A program made the position numbers and the translations under genes. Source: Candidatus Peribacteria bacterium (GTDB taxonomy: Bacteria > Patescibacteriota > Gracilibacteria > Peribacterales > Peribacteraceae). Taken from it: a stretch of DNA of 64,000 bases. The notes below the pieces were generated by a model. It saw only the letters and a program-made list of their open reading frames with translations. It was not told the origin of the DNA and ran no database searches. Below are positions 8,666 through 17,129 of the stretch, piece by piece. Every line of letters begins with the position of its first letter. The stretch's first letter is position 1. The DNA is taken from NCBI GenBank assembly GCA_023245935.1, contig JAHFJM010000001.1:434001-498000 (forward strand). The letters are read 5' to 3'.

Positions 8666-9577
8666 ATGACTCAAACTCCACAGCAACGGCAGACGCTCAA
8701 GTACTTCAACCGGGTTGCGGGCAACTGGCGTCAGAAGGCGGAGGGACTCAATGCGAAGAAGAAGTTCAACGTGATTGCCGCCCGCAACGACTGTGTTCTG
8801 CATGTTGCAGATACGATGAAAGAAGTGAGAACAGCGCTCGATGTTGGTTGCGGAACGGGAGAGCTTGTGATCGATCTTGCGAAGAGGGGCATCGATGCAA
8901 TTGGCATCGATTTTGCTCCCGATATGATTTCTCTCTGCAAGGAGAAAGCGGCGGCGGAGGGTGCAAAGAAGGCATCGTTTCTGCATGCATCGATTTATGA
9001 TTACGCTCCCGTCGGTATTTCTTACGATCTCATCGCAGCGAATGGATTTATTGAATACGTATCGGATGAGGAACTCGATCGTTTCCTTGCTCACATGGCG
9101 ACGCTTGTTTCGCCGCAAGGGCGATTGGTAGTCGGTTCTAGAAATCGATTGTTCAATATCCCCTCGCTCAACGATTTTACAGTAATGGAAAAGGAAAACG
9201 GAAGCCTTCTTTCGCTTATCGACGAAGCGATGCTCATTGCGAATGGCAAAGATCAGCAATCTCTCATCAAAGATCTCATTCTGCGAACTACTCATTATCC
9301 GCGTCATGAACGTCATCCCGATACAGGCATTGGAGTGACGATACGTTACCAATATACGCCTGCTGAACTCATTGATCGTATGGCACGTCATGGATTCGAG
9401 ACAGTCGCGCTCGTGCCGGTTCATTATCACGGAATGACACCCATGATGAAAGCCAAACACCCGGAGATTCATGTTCAGATTGCCGAGCTTCTTCAGAGCA
9501 TTGCCGAGGATTCTCCTTCGCTTATTCCTTTTGCCTCAACGTTTATGATAACGGCTCGTCTTGCTTCCAAACGCTAG
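8666..9577 (+). CDS. Class I SAM-dependent methyltransferase
   Basis: 303 aa. SAM-binding motif I is ALDVGCGTGELV near residue 55, followed by GIDFAPDMI (motif post I) and YDLIAANGFIEYV. The C-terminal half (RYQYTPAELIDRMARHGFE) looks like the usual substrate cap. It sits between neuB and the deacetylase gene, so methylation of the nonulosonate or its glycan is a reasonable guess. The 52-base gap to neuB contains TAGTAT at 8644-8649, a weak internal -10 candidate. Confidence 0.75.
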   Translation: MTQTPQQRQTLKYFNRVAGNWRQKAEGLNAKKKFNVIAARNDCVLHVADTMKEVRTALDVGCGTGELVIDLAKRGIDAIGIDFAPDMISLCKEKAAAEGAKKASFLHASIYDYAPVGISYDLIAANGFIEYVSDEELDRFLAHMATLVSPQGRLVVGSRNRLFNIPSLNDFTVMEKENGSLLSLIDEAMLIANGKDQQSLIKDLILRTTHYPRHERHPDTGIGVTIRYQYTPAELIDRMARHGFETVALVPVHYHGMTPMMKAKHPEIHVQIAELLQSIAEDSPSLIPFASTFMITARLASKR

Positions 9578-9594
9578 ATCTTCCTCATAGTATT

Positions 9595-10542
9595 ATGAGT
9601 GTTCCTTGCACTGTCGTTATGTATCACTATGTGCGTGATACGAAAAAGACTGCTTTTCCCGAGATTAAAGCGCTTTCAATTACCGATTTCGAACATCAAC
9701 TTCATTGGTTTCAGGAGCGGTTTACTGTTCTGTCCTATTCCCAATTTGAAACAGCTCTCTCTGAGAGGAAGGTATTTGATATACCAACTGCGTTACTCAC
9801 GTTCGACGATGGATTTTCTGATCATGCGGAGACGGTTGCTCCGCTCCTTGCATCACGTGGACTCAGCGGTGTTTTTTTCCTCGTCGAGGCAACGCTCGAT
9901 CCGAAACCTCTTTTGCTCAATGTTCACAAGACACATTTCCTGCTAGCAAGACTCGGAGCCGATTCGTTCGATGCCGCTGTTCGAAGCGAGCTTTCTTCCC
10001 TCGATGCTTTGCCTTCCGATGTGTCAAAGCGAGAGAATCTCTATCGCTACGATGCCGGAAAGGATGGCGACATCAAGAGGCTTTTGAATTATGAACTTCC
10101 GTTTCAGGTTGCCGATGCGGTACTTGATACCATCTTCCGTCGCCATCTTGGCGATCCGGTTGATTTTGCACGTTCGCTATACTTGTCTTCTGACCAAATT
10201 CGCTCCATGGCTGCTCAAGGTATGACGTTCGGTGGTCATACGAAGACTCATCGTGTGCTTTCCAGGCTCGATGCAAACGATCAGCGATCTGAACTCTCCA
10301 CCGGTGCCGAAACGATCCGTAAGCTTACCGGCCAATCATCGGTTCCTTTCTGCTATCCCTATGGTCATTCGCAGACATACACGGAGGAGACGATTGAAAT
10401 CCTGAAAGAAAGCGGGTACTCGTCAGCGTTTGCAACCACCCGCAGCGGAGTAGATTTTCTTACAGCAGACGCCTATCGCATTCCGCGCTATGATACGAAA
10501 GACCTGCCTCCGTTTGTGCAGGCATTCACTCCCTATGCGTAA
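9595..10542 (+). CDS. Polysaccharide deacetylase (NodB/CE4 family)
   Basis: 315 aa. CE4 motifs are visible: the catalytic-base motif LLTFDDGFSDH, the metal site GGHTKTH (HxxxH) and the later CYPYGHSQTY and YRIPRYDT segments. These zinc enzymes remove N- or O-acetyl groups from sugars. No signal peptide is visible, so it may act on a cytosolic intermediate rather than on the finished polymer. Its last codons overlap the neuC start by 8 bases, suggesting translational coupling, so a role in de-acetylating a nonulosonate precursor is worth considering. Confidence 0.8.
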   Translation: MSVPCTVVMYHYVRDTKKTAFPEIKALSITDFEHQLHWFQERFTVLSYSQFETALSERKVFDIPTALLTFDDGFSDHAETVAPLLASRGLSGVFFLVEATLDPKPLLLNVHKTHFLLARLGADSFDAAVRSELSSLDALPSDVSKRENLYRYDAGKDGDIKRLLNYELPFQVADAVLDTIFRRHLGDPVDFARSLYLSSDQIRSMAAQGMTFGGHTKTHRVLSRLDANDQRSELSTGAETIRKLTGQSSVPFCYPYGHSQTYTEETIEILKESGYSSAFATTRSGVDFLTADAYRIPRYDTKDLPPFVQAFTPYA

Positions 10543-11689
10543 AATCTGTGTCGTCGTCGGCTCCAGAGCGAATTACAGCTCCATCAAGAGTGTGATGACG
10601 GCTGTGAAAAAGCATCCGAAACTGAAGCTGCAGCTTGTCGTCGGTGCGTCCGCACTGCTGGATCGGTACGGTGCCGTTGTCCAGACGATGGAGGAGGACG
10701 GCTTTGTGCCGGATGCCACGGTTCACATGCTCGTCGAAGGAGAGACACCTCTGACGATGGCGAAGTCAACAGGACTTGGACTTCTGGAGCTTGCAACCGT
10801 GTTTGATCGGCTCAAGCCGGATATCGTCGTGACGGTTGGAGATCGCTTCGAGACGCTTGCTACGGCGATTGCCGCGACCTACATGAATATTCCCCTTGCG
10901 CACACGATGGGCGGTGAAGTTTCCGGTACGATCGACGAGAGTATCCGCCATGCGGTGACGAAGCTTGCCCACCTTCATTTTCCCGCAAACGAGGATGCGG
11001 CAAAGCGCATTATCAGAATGGGGGAGAATCCAAAAACGGTGCACATGGTGGGTTGCCCGCGCATGGACATCGTCGATGAGATTGCGAAGAAGTATCGTGA
11101 TACCACCGACAAATCGTTTCTGAAGAAAGAAGGTGTCGGAGGTTCGGTCGATTTTACAAAGCCGTTTCTGCTGATCATGCAACATCCGGTGACGACGGAG
11201 TTCGGTGACGGAGAGCAGCAGATTCGAGAGACGCTCACCGTCGTCGAAACTCTGAAGATGCCGACGATCATGCTTTGGCCGAATGCCGATGCGGGGTCTG
11301 AGGACATCGCACGCGGGATGCGAAAGTTCCGCGAGAAGCATGAGCATGGATACATTCGTTTCTACAAGAACTTACCGCTTCATACGTTTATTCCACTCAT
11401 GATGCACACCGCGTGCATGATCGGAAACAGCAGTGCCGCAATCCGCGAAGGCAGTTTCCTCGGTACTCCGGCGGTAAACATCGGCACGCGTCAGACGGGT
11501 CGGGAACATGGCAAGAACGTTCTGAATTGCGGTTACCACAGCACAGACATTCTGAAAGCCGTGAAGGCTCAGCTGAAGCATGGGCGCTACAGTGCCAATC
11601 CTCTCTACGGCAATGGAGATGCAGGTCGAAAAATTGCAGCGATTCTTTCGGTATGTCCTCTGAGCGTCCAAAAACGCATTCAGTATTGA
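10535..11689 (+). CDS. neuC: UDP-N-acetylglucosamine 2-epimerase, hydrolysing (NeuC family)
   Basis: 384 aa, GT-B fold like other NeuC/WecB enzymes. Supporting segments: VGSRANYSSIKSV at the N-terminus, VVTVGDRFETLA, HTMGGEVSGTIDESIRHAVTKLAHLHF, MQHPVTTE and GNSSAAIREGSFLGTPAVNIGTRQTGRE. NeuC makes ManNAc from UDP-GlcNAc; legionaminate pathways use a homologue on a different substrate. ATG 10535 overlaps the deacetylase stop and is preferred to the upstream 10490 start, which would add 15 unrelated residues. Works upstream of NeuB. Confidence 0.88.
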   Translation: MRKICVVVGSRANYSSIKSVMTAVKKHPKLKLQLVVGASALLDRYGAVVQTMEEDGFVPDATVHMLVEGETPLTMAKSTGLGLLELATVFDRLKPDIVVTVGDRFETLATAIAATYMNIPLAHTMGGEVSGTIDESIRHAVTKLAHLHFPANEDAAKRIIRMGENPKTVHMVGCPRMDIVDEIAKKYRDTTDKSFLKKEGVGGSVDFTKPFLLIMQHPVTTEFGDGEQQIRETLTVVETLKMPTIMLWPNADAGSEDIARGMRKFREKHEHGYIRFYKNLPLHTFIPLMMHTACMIGNSSAAIREGSFLGTPAVNIGTRQTGREHGKNVLNCGYHSTDILKAVKAQLKHGRYSANPLYGNGDAGRKIAAILSVCPLSVQKRIQY

Positions 11690-11701
11690 TTTCGTTCACC
11701 C

Positions 11702-11754
11702 TCGTGCCCAACCCTAACCTTCATCCCTAACCCTCATCTCTAACCCTCCCTCCC
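11702..11754 (+). repeat. CCCTAACC-type tandem repeat directly before a start codon
   Basis: About three copies of a 13-base unit (CCCTAACCYTCAT-like) fill the space between neuC and the ATG at 11755. No Shine-Dalgarno sequence is left. The same CCCTAACCC motif recurs as an inverted repeat inside the gene at 41060. Confidence 0.75.
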
Positions 11755-12876
11755 ATGCCCATTGACGCTCGCGCTCTCTACAAAAAATACCACGACGAAC
11801 TCTCCGTTCTCAGTCGTTCTCTTCGGAAGAAATTCTATCCGATGCAAAAAGCAGGATATCTCACGACGTTTGGAGACGTCGAAGGCGAGATGATGTACAT
11901 GCTGATTCGCGAGGGCCAGCCGGAGACGGTGTTTGAAATTTCTCCGAATGCAGGTTGGTCCACCAACTACATTCTCGCGGCTCTGACCAAGAACAAGAAA
12001 GGCACACTGCACTCCTTTGATATTCTCACGCATATGTTCGGTCGTCCGATGGAGGAGACGGTGAGGGGCAATCAGTGTGACTTGTGCGATCTCTCGCGCT
12101 TTCAGCTGCACATCGGCGATGCGCGTGAGACGGCGAAGACGGTTCCGGGAGAGATTCAGTTCCTTCTGATCGACAGTTGCCACACCGACTGGTTCGCGAA
12201 GTGGTTCACGTCGGAGGTGTTCCCACGCGTGCGGGGCACGATCATTGTGCAGGATATTTCACATTGGGATCGCAGGGAGTCGAGCTCCGAGGCGACATTC
12301 ATGCTTGACTGGCTTTTGCGAGAGAAAATTGACGCAACACTTCTCGGTGATCTCGAGAAGGATGTCCGTTCGACGGATCTTCGGAATGATATCGCGGAAC
12401 GCAGAGGACTTCGCAGCAATTCACTCATCATTCGTGCACCGTTCACGCATGCGGATGCGCCGGTCACGTTCAAGCCGGGGCTTGATGAATTGATCAAAGA
12501 AGCCGTTTCTCTGATCGATCGCGGTGATGCGGTTGCAGCCGACATCGTCCTCAGTCGCATCATGCATGTCCTCGTGACGGATCCGACACGCGTGAACCGT
12601 CATCGCTTTTTGATGAAGCTCTGTGAGCTCTATCAGCGAATCGGAGATCAGGACGAAGCGCATCGGTGTGCGCAGAGGGCATTTGGGGTGGTTCTCGGCT
12701 CTGATTACCAGCAGCGGCGAAAGCTCATGCCGGAACTGCTGATCCTTCTTCTTCGCAGGCATCAGTGGCAATTATTCTTCCAGCTCAAGTGTGTCCTCCT
12801 TCTCAGCCCTTCCTCGTGGGGTTTGATGCTCAAGGCAAAGTTTCAGTTTTTGAAGAATGTACTTCTGCGAAAATAA
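11755..12876 (+). CDS. Methyltransferase-fold protein with C-terminal helical repeats
   Basis: 373 aa. Residues ~55-220 resemble Methyltransf_24-type class I methyltransferases: VFEISPNAGWSTNYILAAL, LHSFDIL, FQLHIGDARETA and FLLIDSCHTDWFAKWF. Residues ~240-373 are predicted helical and TPR-like (LCELYQRIGDQDEAHRCAQRAF). It lies between neuC and neuA and its stop is 2 bases before the neuA ATG, so it belongs to the nonulosonate operon. The GxGxG loop is degenerate (EISPNAG), so catalysis should not be assumed. Confidence 0.6.
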   Translation: MPIDARALYKKYHDELSVLSRSLRKKFYPMQKAGYLTTFGDVEGEMMYMLIREGQPETVFEISPNAGWSTNYILAALTKNKKGTLHSFDILTHMFGRPMEETVRGNQCDLCDLSRFQLHIGDARETAKTVPGEIQFLLIDSCHTDWFAKWFTSEVFPRVRGTIIVQDISHWDRRESSSEATFMLDWLLREKIDATLLGDLEKDVRSTDLRNDIAERRGLRSNSLIIRAPFTHADAPVTFKPGLDELIKEAVSLIDRGDAVAADIVLSRIMHVLVTDPTRVNRHRFLMKLCELYQRIGDQDEAHRCAQRAFGVVLGSDYQQRRKLMPELLILLLRRHQWQLFFQLKCVLLLSPSSWGLMLKAKFQFLKNVLLRK

Positions 12877-12878
12877 CC

Positions 12879-13571
12879 ATGACTATTCTCGGTCTGATTC
12901 CTGCGCGTGGTGGATCCAAGGGTATTCCCGGTAAGAATCTTGTGCTGGTTCATGAAAAGCCTCTTCTTCAGTACACGTGTGATGCTGCGAAAGCTTCCAC
13001 GATGCTCACACGGGTGATCGTCAGTACGGATGATCAGGATATTGCCGACGCTGCGATCAGATGCGGCATCGAGGTTCCGTTTCTACGTCCGCAGGAATTG
13101 GCAGGCGACAGTACACCAATGATGGATGTTCTTTTGCAGATTCTTTCAGTGCTTGCAAAAGCAAAAGAGGAACCAGATATTCTTGTTCTGTTGCAGCCGA
13201 CTTCTCCACTTCGGAATGCGAACGATATCGATGATGCCATAGAACTTCTGCAGAAAACCGGTGCCGATACGGTTGTTAGTGTTATCGAAGTGCCGCATCA
13301 GTTTGTACCGGGATCGCTCATGCGTTTGGAAGAGGGGAAGCTGCATCCGTACGGAGATCCGTTGTCACCCTTGCTTCGACAAGGCAAGCAGCGCCTGTAC
13401 GCGAGAAACGGTCCGGCGGTTCTTGCGGTTCGAACGGATTTTCTCAAGAAAGCGAAGAATTTCTACTCGGGAGATACTCGTGCACTCATCATGCCGCGCG
13501 AGAGGTCGATCGATATCGACGATGCGTTCGATCTTCGTCTTGCGGAAATGATCTTGCAGCAGGCACAGTAG
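12879..13571 (+). CDS. neuA: CMP-nonulosonic acid synthetase (NeuA family cytidylyltransferase)
   Basis: 230 aa, standard size. The N-terminal CTP-binding loop LIPARGGSKGIPGKNL is textbook for acylneuraminate cytidylyltransferases, with VSTDDQDIADAA, LLQPTSPLRNANDI and the late DIDDAFDLRLAE. It activates Neu5Ac, legionaminate or a similar acid as the CMP-sugar. ATG 12879 is chosen because the upstream in-frame stretch from 12765 lies inside the previous gene. Third core enzyme of the neuB-neuC-neuA set. Confidence 0.9.
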   Translation: MTILGLIPARGGSKGIPGKNLVLVHEKPLLQYTCDAAKASTMLTRVIVSTDDQDIADAAIRCGIEVPFLRPQELAGDSTPMMDVLLQILSVLAKAKEEPDILVLLQPTSPLRNANDIDDAIELLQKTGADTVVSVIEVPHQFVPGSLMRLEEGKLHPYGDPLSPLLRQGKQRLYARNGPAVLAVRTDFLKKAKNFYSGDTRALIMPRERSIDIDDAFDLRLAEMILQQAQ

Positions 13572-13594
13572 CGATCGCTGCCTTGCAGCGCTCG

Positions 13595-15238
13595 ATGGCG
13601 GTTTCCTTCTCCACTCTTCGGCATCTTCTACTGCATCCTCAAAAGTTTTGGCATGTGTTCATTCGGTATTCGGAGTATCTGTTCTTCTCTTTTCGCTTTT
13701 CGGGACTTCGGCGTGAAATTTCTCTGCTGCCTCAGACGGGGAAGCGTGTGCTCTTTGTCGGCTTTTCCGATTGGGAAGCAAGAGGAAAACTGGACGGGGT
13801 CATCGCAGCCGCGATGCGCATGCAGGGAGCCAAGCCTCTCGTATTGACGATGCGTTCCTGTACATGGACGCAGCGATATTTGAGGGCTCTCGGTGTCCGG
13901 GATTTCCTGTTTTTTGATGATGAGCTTTCCGCAGCAGGAAAGGATAAGAGTGATGCAGATAGTCTTGCGCTGCTTCCTTCTCCGCTGACGTTTCAGACGC
14001 TCTTCGATTTCACGTACCGTGGGCTCCATGTTGGTCGCAATGTTCTCTCGACCGTTCTCCGTCGGCTGAAAACCGGCAGTGCGGCATTCGATGATCCCGC
14101 GGTTCAAACGATGATCCGTGATTGTTTTGTGCGTTCGGTGCATACGGCCGATGCCGCATGTCGTTTCTTTGCTCATGGGAGTCCTGATACGGTTCTTTTT
14201 CTCGAGAAGGGCTACACACCGTACGGGGAAATTTTCGATGCTGCGATCGCCAAAAATTTGGACGTGATCCAGTACCACCATGGACATCAGTCCGATCGGC
14301 TCGTGATGCGTCGTTATTCTCCAAAGAATAGATTCAGTCATCCTTTTTCTCTCTCTCAGACGAGTTGGGCACGCATCAAAGCAATGCCTTGGAGTAGCGA
14401 CCAGGAACAGCAATTCATGCGTGAGTTGAAGTCCGGCTATGAGAACGGTTCTTGGTTCAATCGCAAGTTCCTACTCACTGATAAGCAACTCAAAAGTCCT
14501 GAGGAGTGCAGAAAACAACTCGGGCTTGATCCTGCGAAGAAAACAGCCGTCATCTTCTCCCATGTTCTGTGGGATGCGACGTTCTTCTTCGGCGATAACC
14601 TGTTTGTCGATTACGAGCAGTGGCTTGTGGAGACCGTGAAAGTTGCCGTGAAGAATACGAACGTGAATTGGCTGATCAAGCTGCATCCGGATTATGTCTG
14701 GAAGGTGAAGCAGCTCGGTCCCGGGGCTGCCGCGCGCGATGCGATTGCGATTCAAGCGGGAGTCGGGGAGTTGCCGCCGCATATCAAAATCGTTCCGCCG
14801 GAGATTGATATCAGTACGTACTCGTTCTTCGCATTCACCGATTACTGCATCACCGTTCGCGGTACCATCGGCATCGAAGCGCCGTGCTTCGGTATTCCGG
14901 TCTTCACCGCCGGTACGGGTCGCTACTCGGGGCTTGGTTTCACGAACGATTCGAAAACGCAGCAGGAATATCTCGAAAAAATGCGCACGATTCATGCGTT
15001 CCCGGCACTCTCCGAGAGCGAGACGAGTCTCGCGAGACGTCATGCCTACGCACTTTTCCAGTGTCGCACGCTTCCGTTTACTTCCTGTGAGATCGCTCCG
15101 GTGAAGAAGACCGGTTCGATCGTTCAGGATGCGATTTTGCGAGTGAGCACTCTTGATGATATTCGAAAGGCAGCCGATCTCACTGCATTTACCAAATGGG
15201 TGCTGGAGTCAAAAGAAGAAGATTACCTGAAGTTATAA
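13595..15238 (+). CDS. Predicted capsule-type polysaccharide transferase
   Basis: 547 aa, no transmembrane helix beyond a short hydrophobic N-terminus. The C-terminal half looks like GT-B enzymes of the capsule polysaccharide / glycerophosphotransferase type: AVIFSHVLWDATF, WLIKLHPDYVWKV, IDISTYSFFAFTDYCITVRGTIGIEAPCFGIPVF. The N-terminal half contains VLFLEKGYTPYGEIFDAAI and a His-rich YHHGHQSDRL. It is the last gene of the nonulosonate operon, 24 bases after neuA, so transfer of the CMP-nonulosonate is an attractive hypothesis. I could not match it to a known sialyltransferase family. ATG 13595 is preferred to TTG 13583. Confidence 0.55.
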   Translation: MAVSFSTLRHLLLHPQKFWHVFIRYSEYLFFSFRFSGLRREISLLPQTGKRVLFVGFSDWEARGKLDGVIAAAMRMQGAKPLVLTMRSCTWTQRYLRALGVRDFLFFDDELSAAGKDKSDADSLALLPSPLTFQTLFDFTYRGLHVGRNVLSTVLRRLKTGSAAFDDPAVQTMIRDCFVRSVHTADAACRFFAHGSPDTVLFLEKGYTPYGEIFDAAIAKNLDVIQYHHGHQSDRLVMRRYSPKNRFSHPFSLSQTSWARIKAMPWSSDQEQQFMRELKSGYENGSWFNRKFLLTDKQLKSPEECRKQLGLDPAKKTAVIFSHVLWDATFFFGDNLFVDYEQWLVETVKVAVKNTNVNWLIKLHPDYVWKVKQLGPGAAARDAIAIQAGVGELPPHIKIVPPEIDISTYSFFAFTDYCITVRGTIGIEAPCFGIPVFTAGTGRYSGLGFTNDSKTQQEYLEKMRTIHAFPALSESETSLARRHAYALFQCRTLPFTSCEIAPVKKTGSIVQDAILRVSTLDDIRKAADLTAFTKWVLESKEEDYLKL

Positions 15239-15242
15239 AGAC

Positions 15243-17114
15243 TTACGCGTCATACACCGTCTCGAACCAGTGGTGCAGCTGAGTAAGTGAGCTGAGTGTG
15301 TGCAGCCCGTACCGTACGTGATTTTTATGATCGTTGTAGATCGTTCGGACTTTTTCGATATCGAAGAATTCCGCAATGCGCTTTCCTTCGAGCATCTCTT
15401 CCGCGAGCGGTGCGCATTCGCGGCGGAGCCACTTCGCAAGCGGCGGGTAGAACGATGCTTTCGTAAGGGTCTGCAGGTGAGAGGGCAACATCGGGTAGTA
15501 CGTGTCTTTGAGGAGTGCTTTCGTTCGTCGGTACCCGACGTGCCACTCGCTTTTGGTTGCGTGCGACGCCGCAATCACGAGCGGATCCAGGAAGGGGACG
15601 CGGCACTCAAGTCCACTCGCCATGGTCATTGCATCGGTGAGGCGGAGCGACTCGTCGACGAGCCACAGGTCGCGGTCGAATTCCATGAAGGCGCGAATGG
15701 GATCAGTGGTTAGTGGGTAGCCGTTCGAGGCTCTGAGGCCCTCAGGCCCGAATGGGTGGTTAGTGGTTAGTGAGGAAAAACGATCCCTGAATAATTCAGT
15801 TGTAGTCAGAGGATTGAACCAATTTCCACGAACGATTGGCAAAAGCTCTTTGAGCGGTCGTGCAAGAAGACGCTCTGCGAGTTTGGGACCGGGGCTCATG
15901 GCAAGTACGTCCTTTGGGTATCCGAATATTCCTCCCGAGAGTGAGCGCATTCCGGACGGAACACATCGCAGTGCATTCAGTATGCGTGCAACGCGGTAGC
16001 GCGGATAGCCGCCGAAGAGCTCATCTCCTCCTGCACCGCTCAAGACGACATCGACATGTTTCTTCGCCTCGCGCGCCATCACGTACTGTGCCATTGCAAC
16101 GGAGTCTGCATTCGGTTGGTCGGAGGCGCGTGCGGAGTCCCTGTAGACTTTTCGGCATTCCTCTGCGGTGAGCAGTATCTCATGATGGTCCGTTCCATAG
16201 TGCACCGACGTCAGTTTCGCCAGGTCCGCATCACGGTTGAACCGTGCCTTATCCTCGTTGTCTCGTGCATCGAATCGAATCGTGAATGTCTTGATCGGCT
16301 TTGCCGCGTGATGATTCATGTGATGCAGCACGATCGAGGAATCCATACCGCCGCTCAAGAAAATGCCGAGCGGTTTATCCGAGACAAGGTGATCCCTGAC
16401 GCACAGGTCCATCAGCTCCGGAAAATTTTCACTGAATTCCTGTTTCGATCCGTACGTTGGTGGCGTCAGTGCGGTCTCGAAATGTTTGCGTACTTCTTTT
16501 CCTTCGTTGAAGGACAGGATTGTTCCTCGCGGCAGTGAGGAAATGCCTTCGCAGAGCGTTTCCGGTCCCGGAACGTATTGCAGGCGGAGGTACTGTGAGA
16601 GTGCTCGCAGATTCAGCGCAGGTTTCTGCGGAAGCCCTGCCATGAGCGAGCGCATCTCCGAGGCGAAATGTAACTTTCCATCGACCGTCGAAATAAAGAG
16701 TGGCTTGATACCGCTTCCGTCACGAGCCAAATGCCATGTTTTTGTCTTTGTATCGTAGAGCCCGAACGCGAACATGCCGCGAAGCAGTTTCACACAGTCG
16801 ATGCCGTACTTCTCGTACAGTTTCAGGATCACTTCGGTATCCGTTCCCGTTCTGCAGTTCATGCGTTCTGCAGATTTCAGTTCGCGGTAATTGAAGATTT
16901 CACCGTTGTAGACAATCACGACCGTTTTTTGTTCGTTCCACATCGGTTGGTCTCCTGCGGGAGTAGGATCCAGAATCGCAAGACGCGCATGCCCGAGCGA
17001 CACTCCGTGTGTGACGAGTGTTCTGTTTCCATCCGGTCCGCGATGAACGAGCGCAGCCGTCATTCGATCGATCCGCGCATGATCCTCGCCTGTGAATCCG
17101 GTAATACCACACAT
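15243..17114 (-). CDS. asnB: Asparagine synthetase-type amidotransferase with an in-frame palindromic insertion
   Basis: 623 aa. The N-terminal class II glutamine amidotransferase domain has the nucleophile Cys2 (MCGITGFTG), HRGPDG and YNGEIFNYRELK. The synthetase domain has the ATP pyrophosphatase loop SGGMDSS, then LSGAGGDELFGGYPRY and LECRVPFLDP. In glycan loci such enzymes often amidate uronic acids instead of making asparagine. About 25 residues (447-471) are encoded by a palindromic repeat at 15702-15775 in a surface-loop position. The gene converges with 13595-15238, 4 bases apart. TATACT (17121-17126) ends 6 bases before the ATG. Confidence 0.85.
   Translation of the reverse strand: MCGITGFTGEDHARIDRMTAALVHRGPDGNRTLVTHGVSLGHARLAILDPTPAGDQPMWNEQKTVVIVYNGEIFNYRELKSAERMNCRTGTDTEVILKLYEKYGIDCVKLLRGMFAFGLYDTKTKTWHLARDGSGIKPLFISTVDGKLHFASEMRSLMAGLPQKPALNLRALSQYLRLQYVPGPETLCEGISSLPRGTILSFNEGKEVRKHFETALTPPTYGSKQEFSENFPELMDLCVRDHLVSDKPLGIFLSGGMDSSIVLHHMNHHAAKPIKTFTIRFDARDNEDKARFNRDADLAKLTSVHYGTDHHEILLTAEECRKVYRDSARASDQPNADSVAMAQYVMAREAKKHVDVVLSGAGGDELFGGYPRYRVARILNALRCVPSGMRSLSGGIFGYPKDVLAMSPGPKLAERLLARPLKELLPIVRGNWFNPLTTTELFRDRFSSLTTNHPFGPEGLRASNGYPLTTDPIRAFMEFDRDLWLVDESLRLTDAMTMASGLECRVPFLDPLVIAASHATKSEWHVGYRRTKALLKDTYYPMLPSHLQTLTKASFYPPLAKWLRRECAPLAEEMLEGKRIAEFFDIEKVRTIYNDHKNHVRYGLHTLSSLTQLHHWFETVYDA
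15702..15775. repeat. In-frame palindromic element inside asnB
   Basis: The core 15724-15752 is a hairpin (TTCG-GG...CTGAGG-C-CCTCAG...CC-CGAA). It is flanked by direct copies of an AGTGGTTAGTGG-type motif (15705-15716 and 15757-15772). It is read through by asnB without a stop and adds about 25 residues. Confidence 0.75.
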
Positions 17115-17120
17115 ACAAAG

Positions 17121-17126
17121 AGTATA
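17121..17126 (-). promoter_or_regulatory. -10 box for asnB (17114), leaderless spacing
   Basis: TATACT on the minus strand ends exactly 6 bases before the ATG, placing +1 at or next to the start codon. No convincing -35. Confidence 0.5.
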
Positions 17127-17129
17127 GCG

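Noticed and set aside
11702-11754. CCCTAACCC units as a CRISPR array or telomere-like end
   Set aside because: Only three short units with no unique spacers and no cas genes; located between two operon genes.
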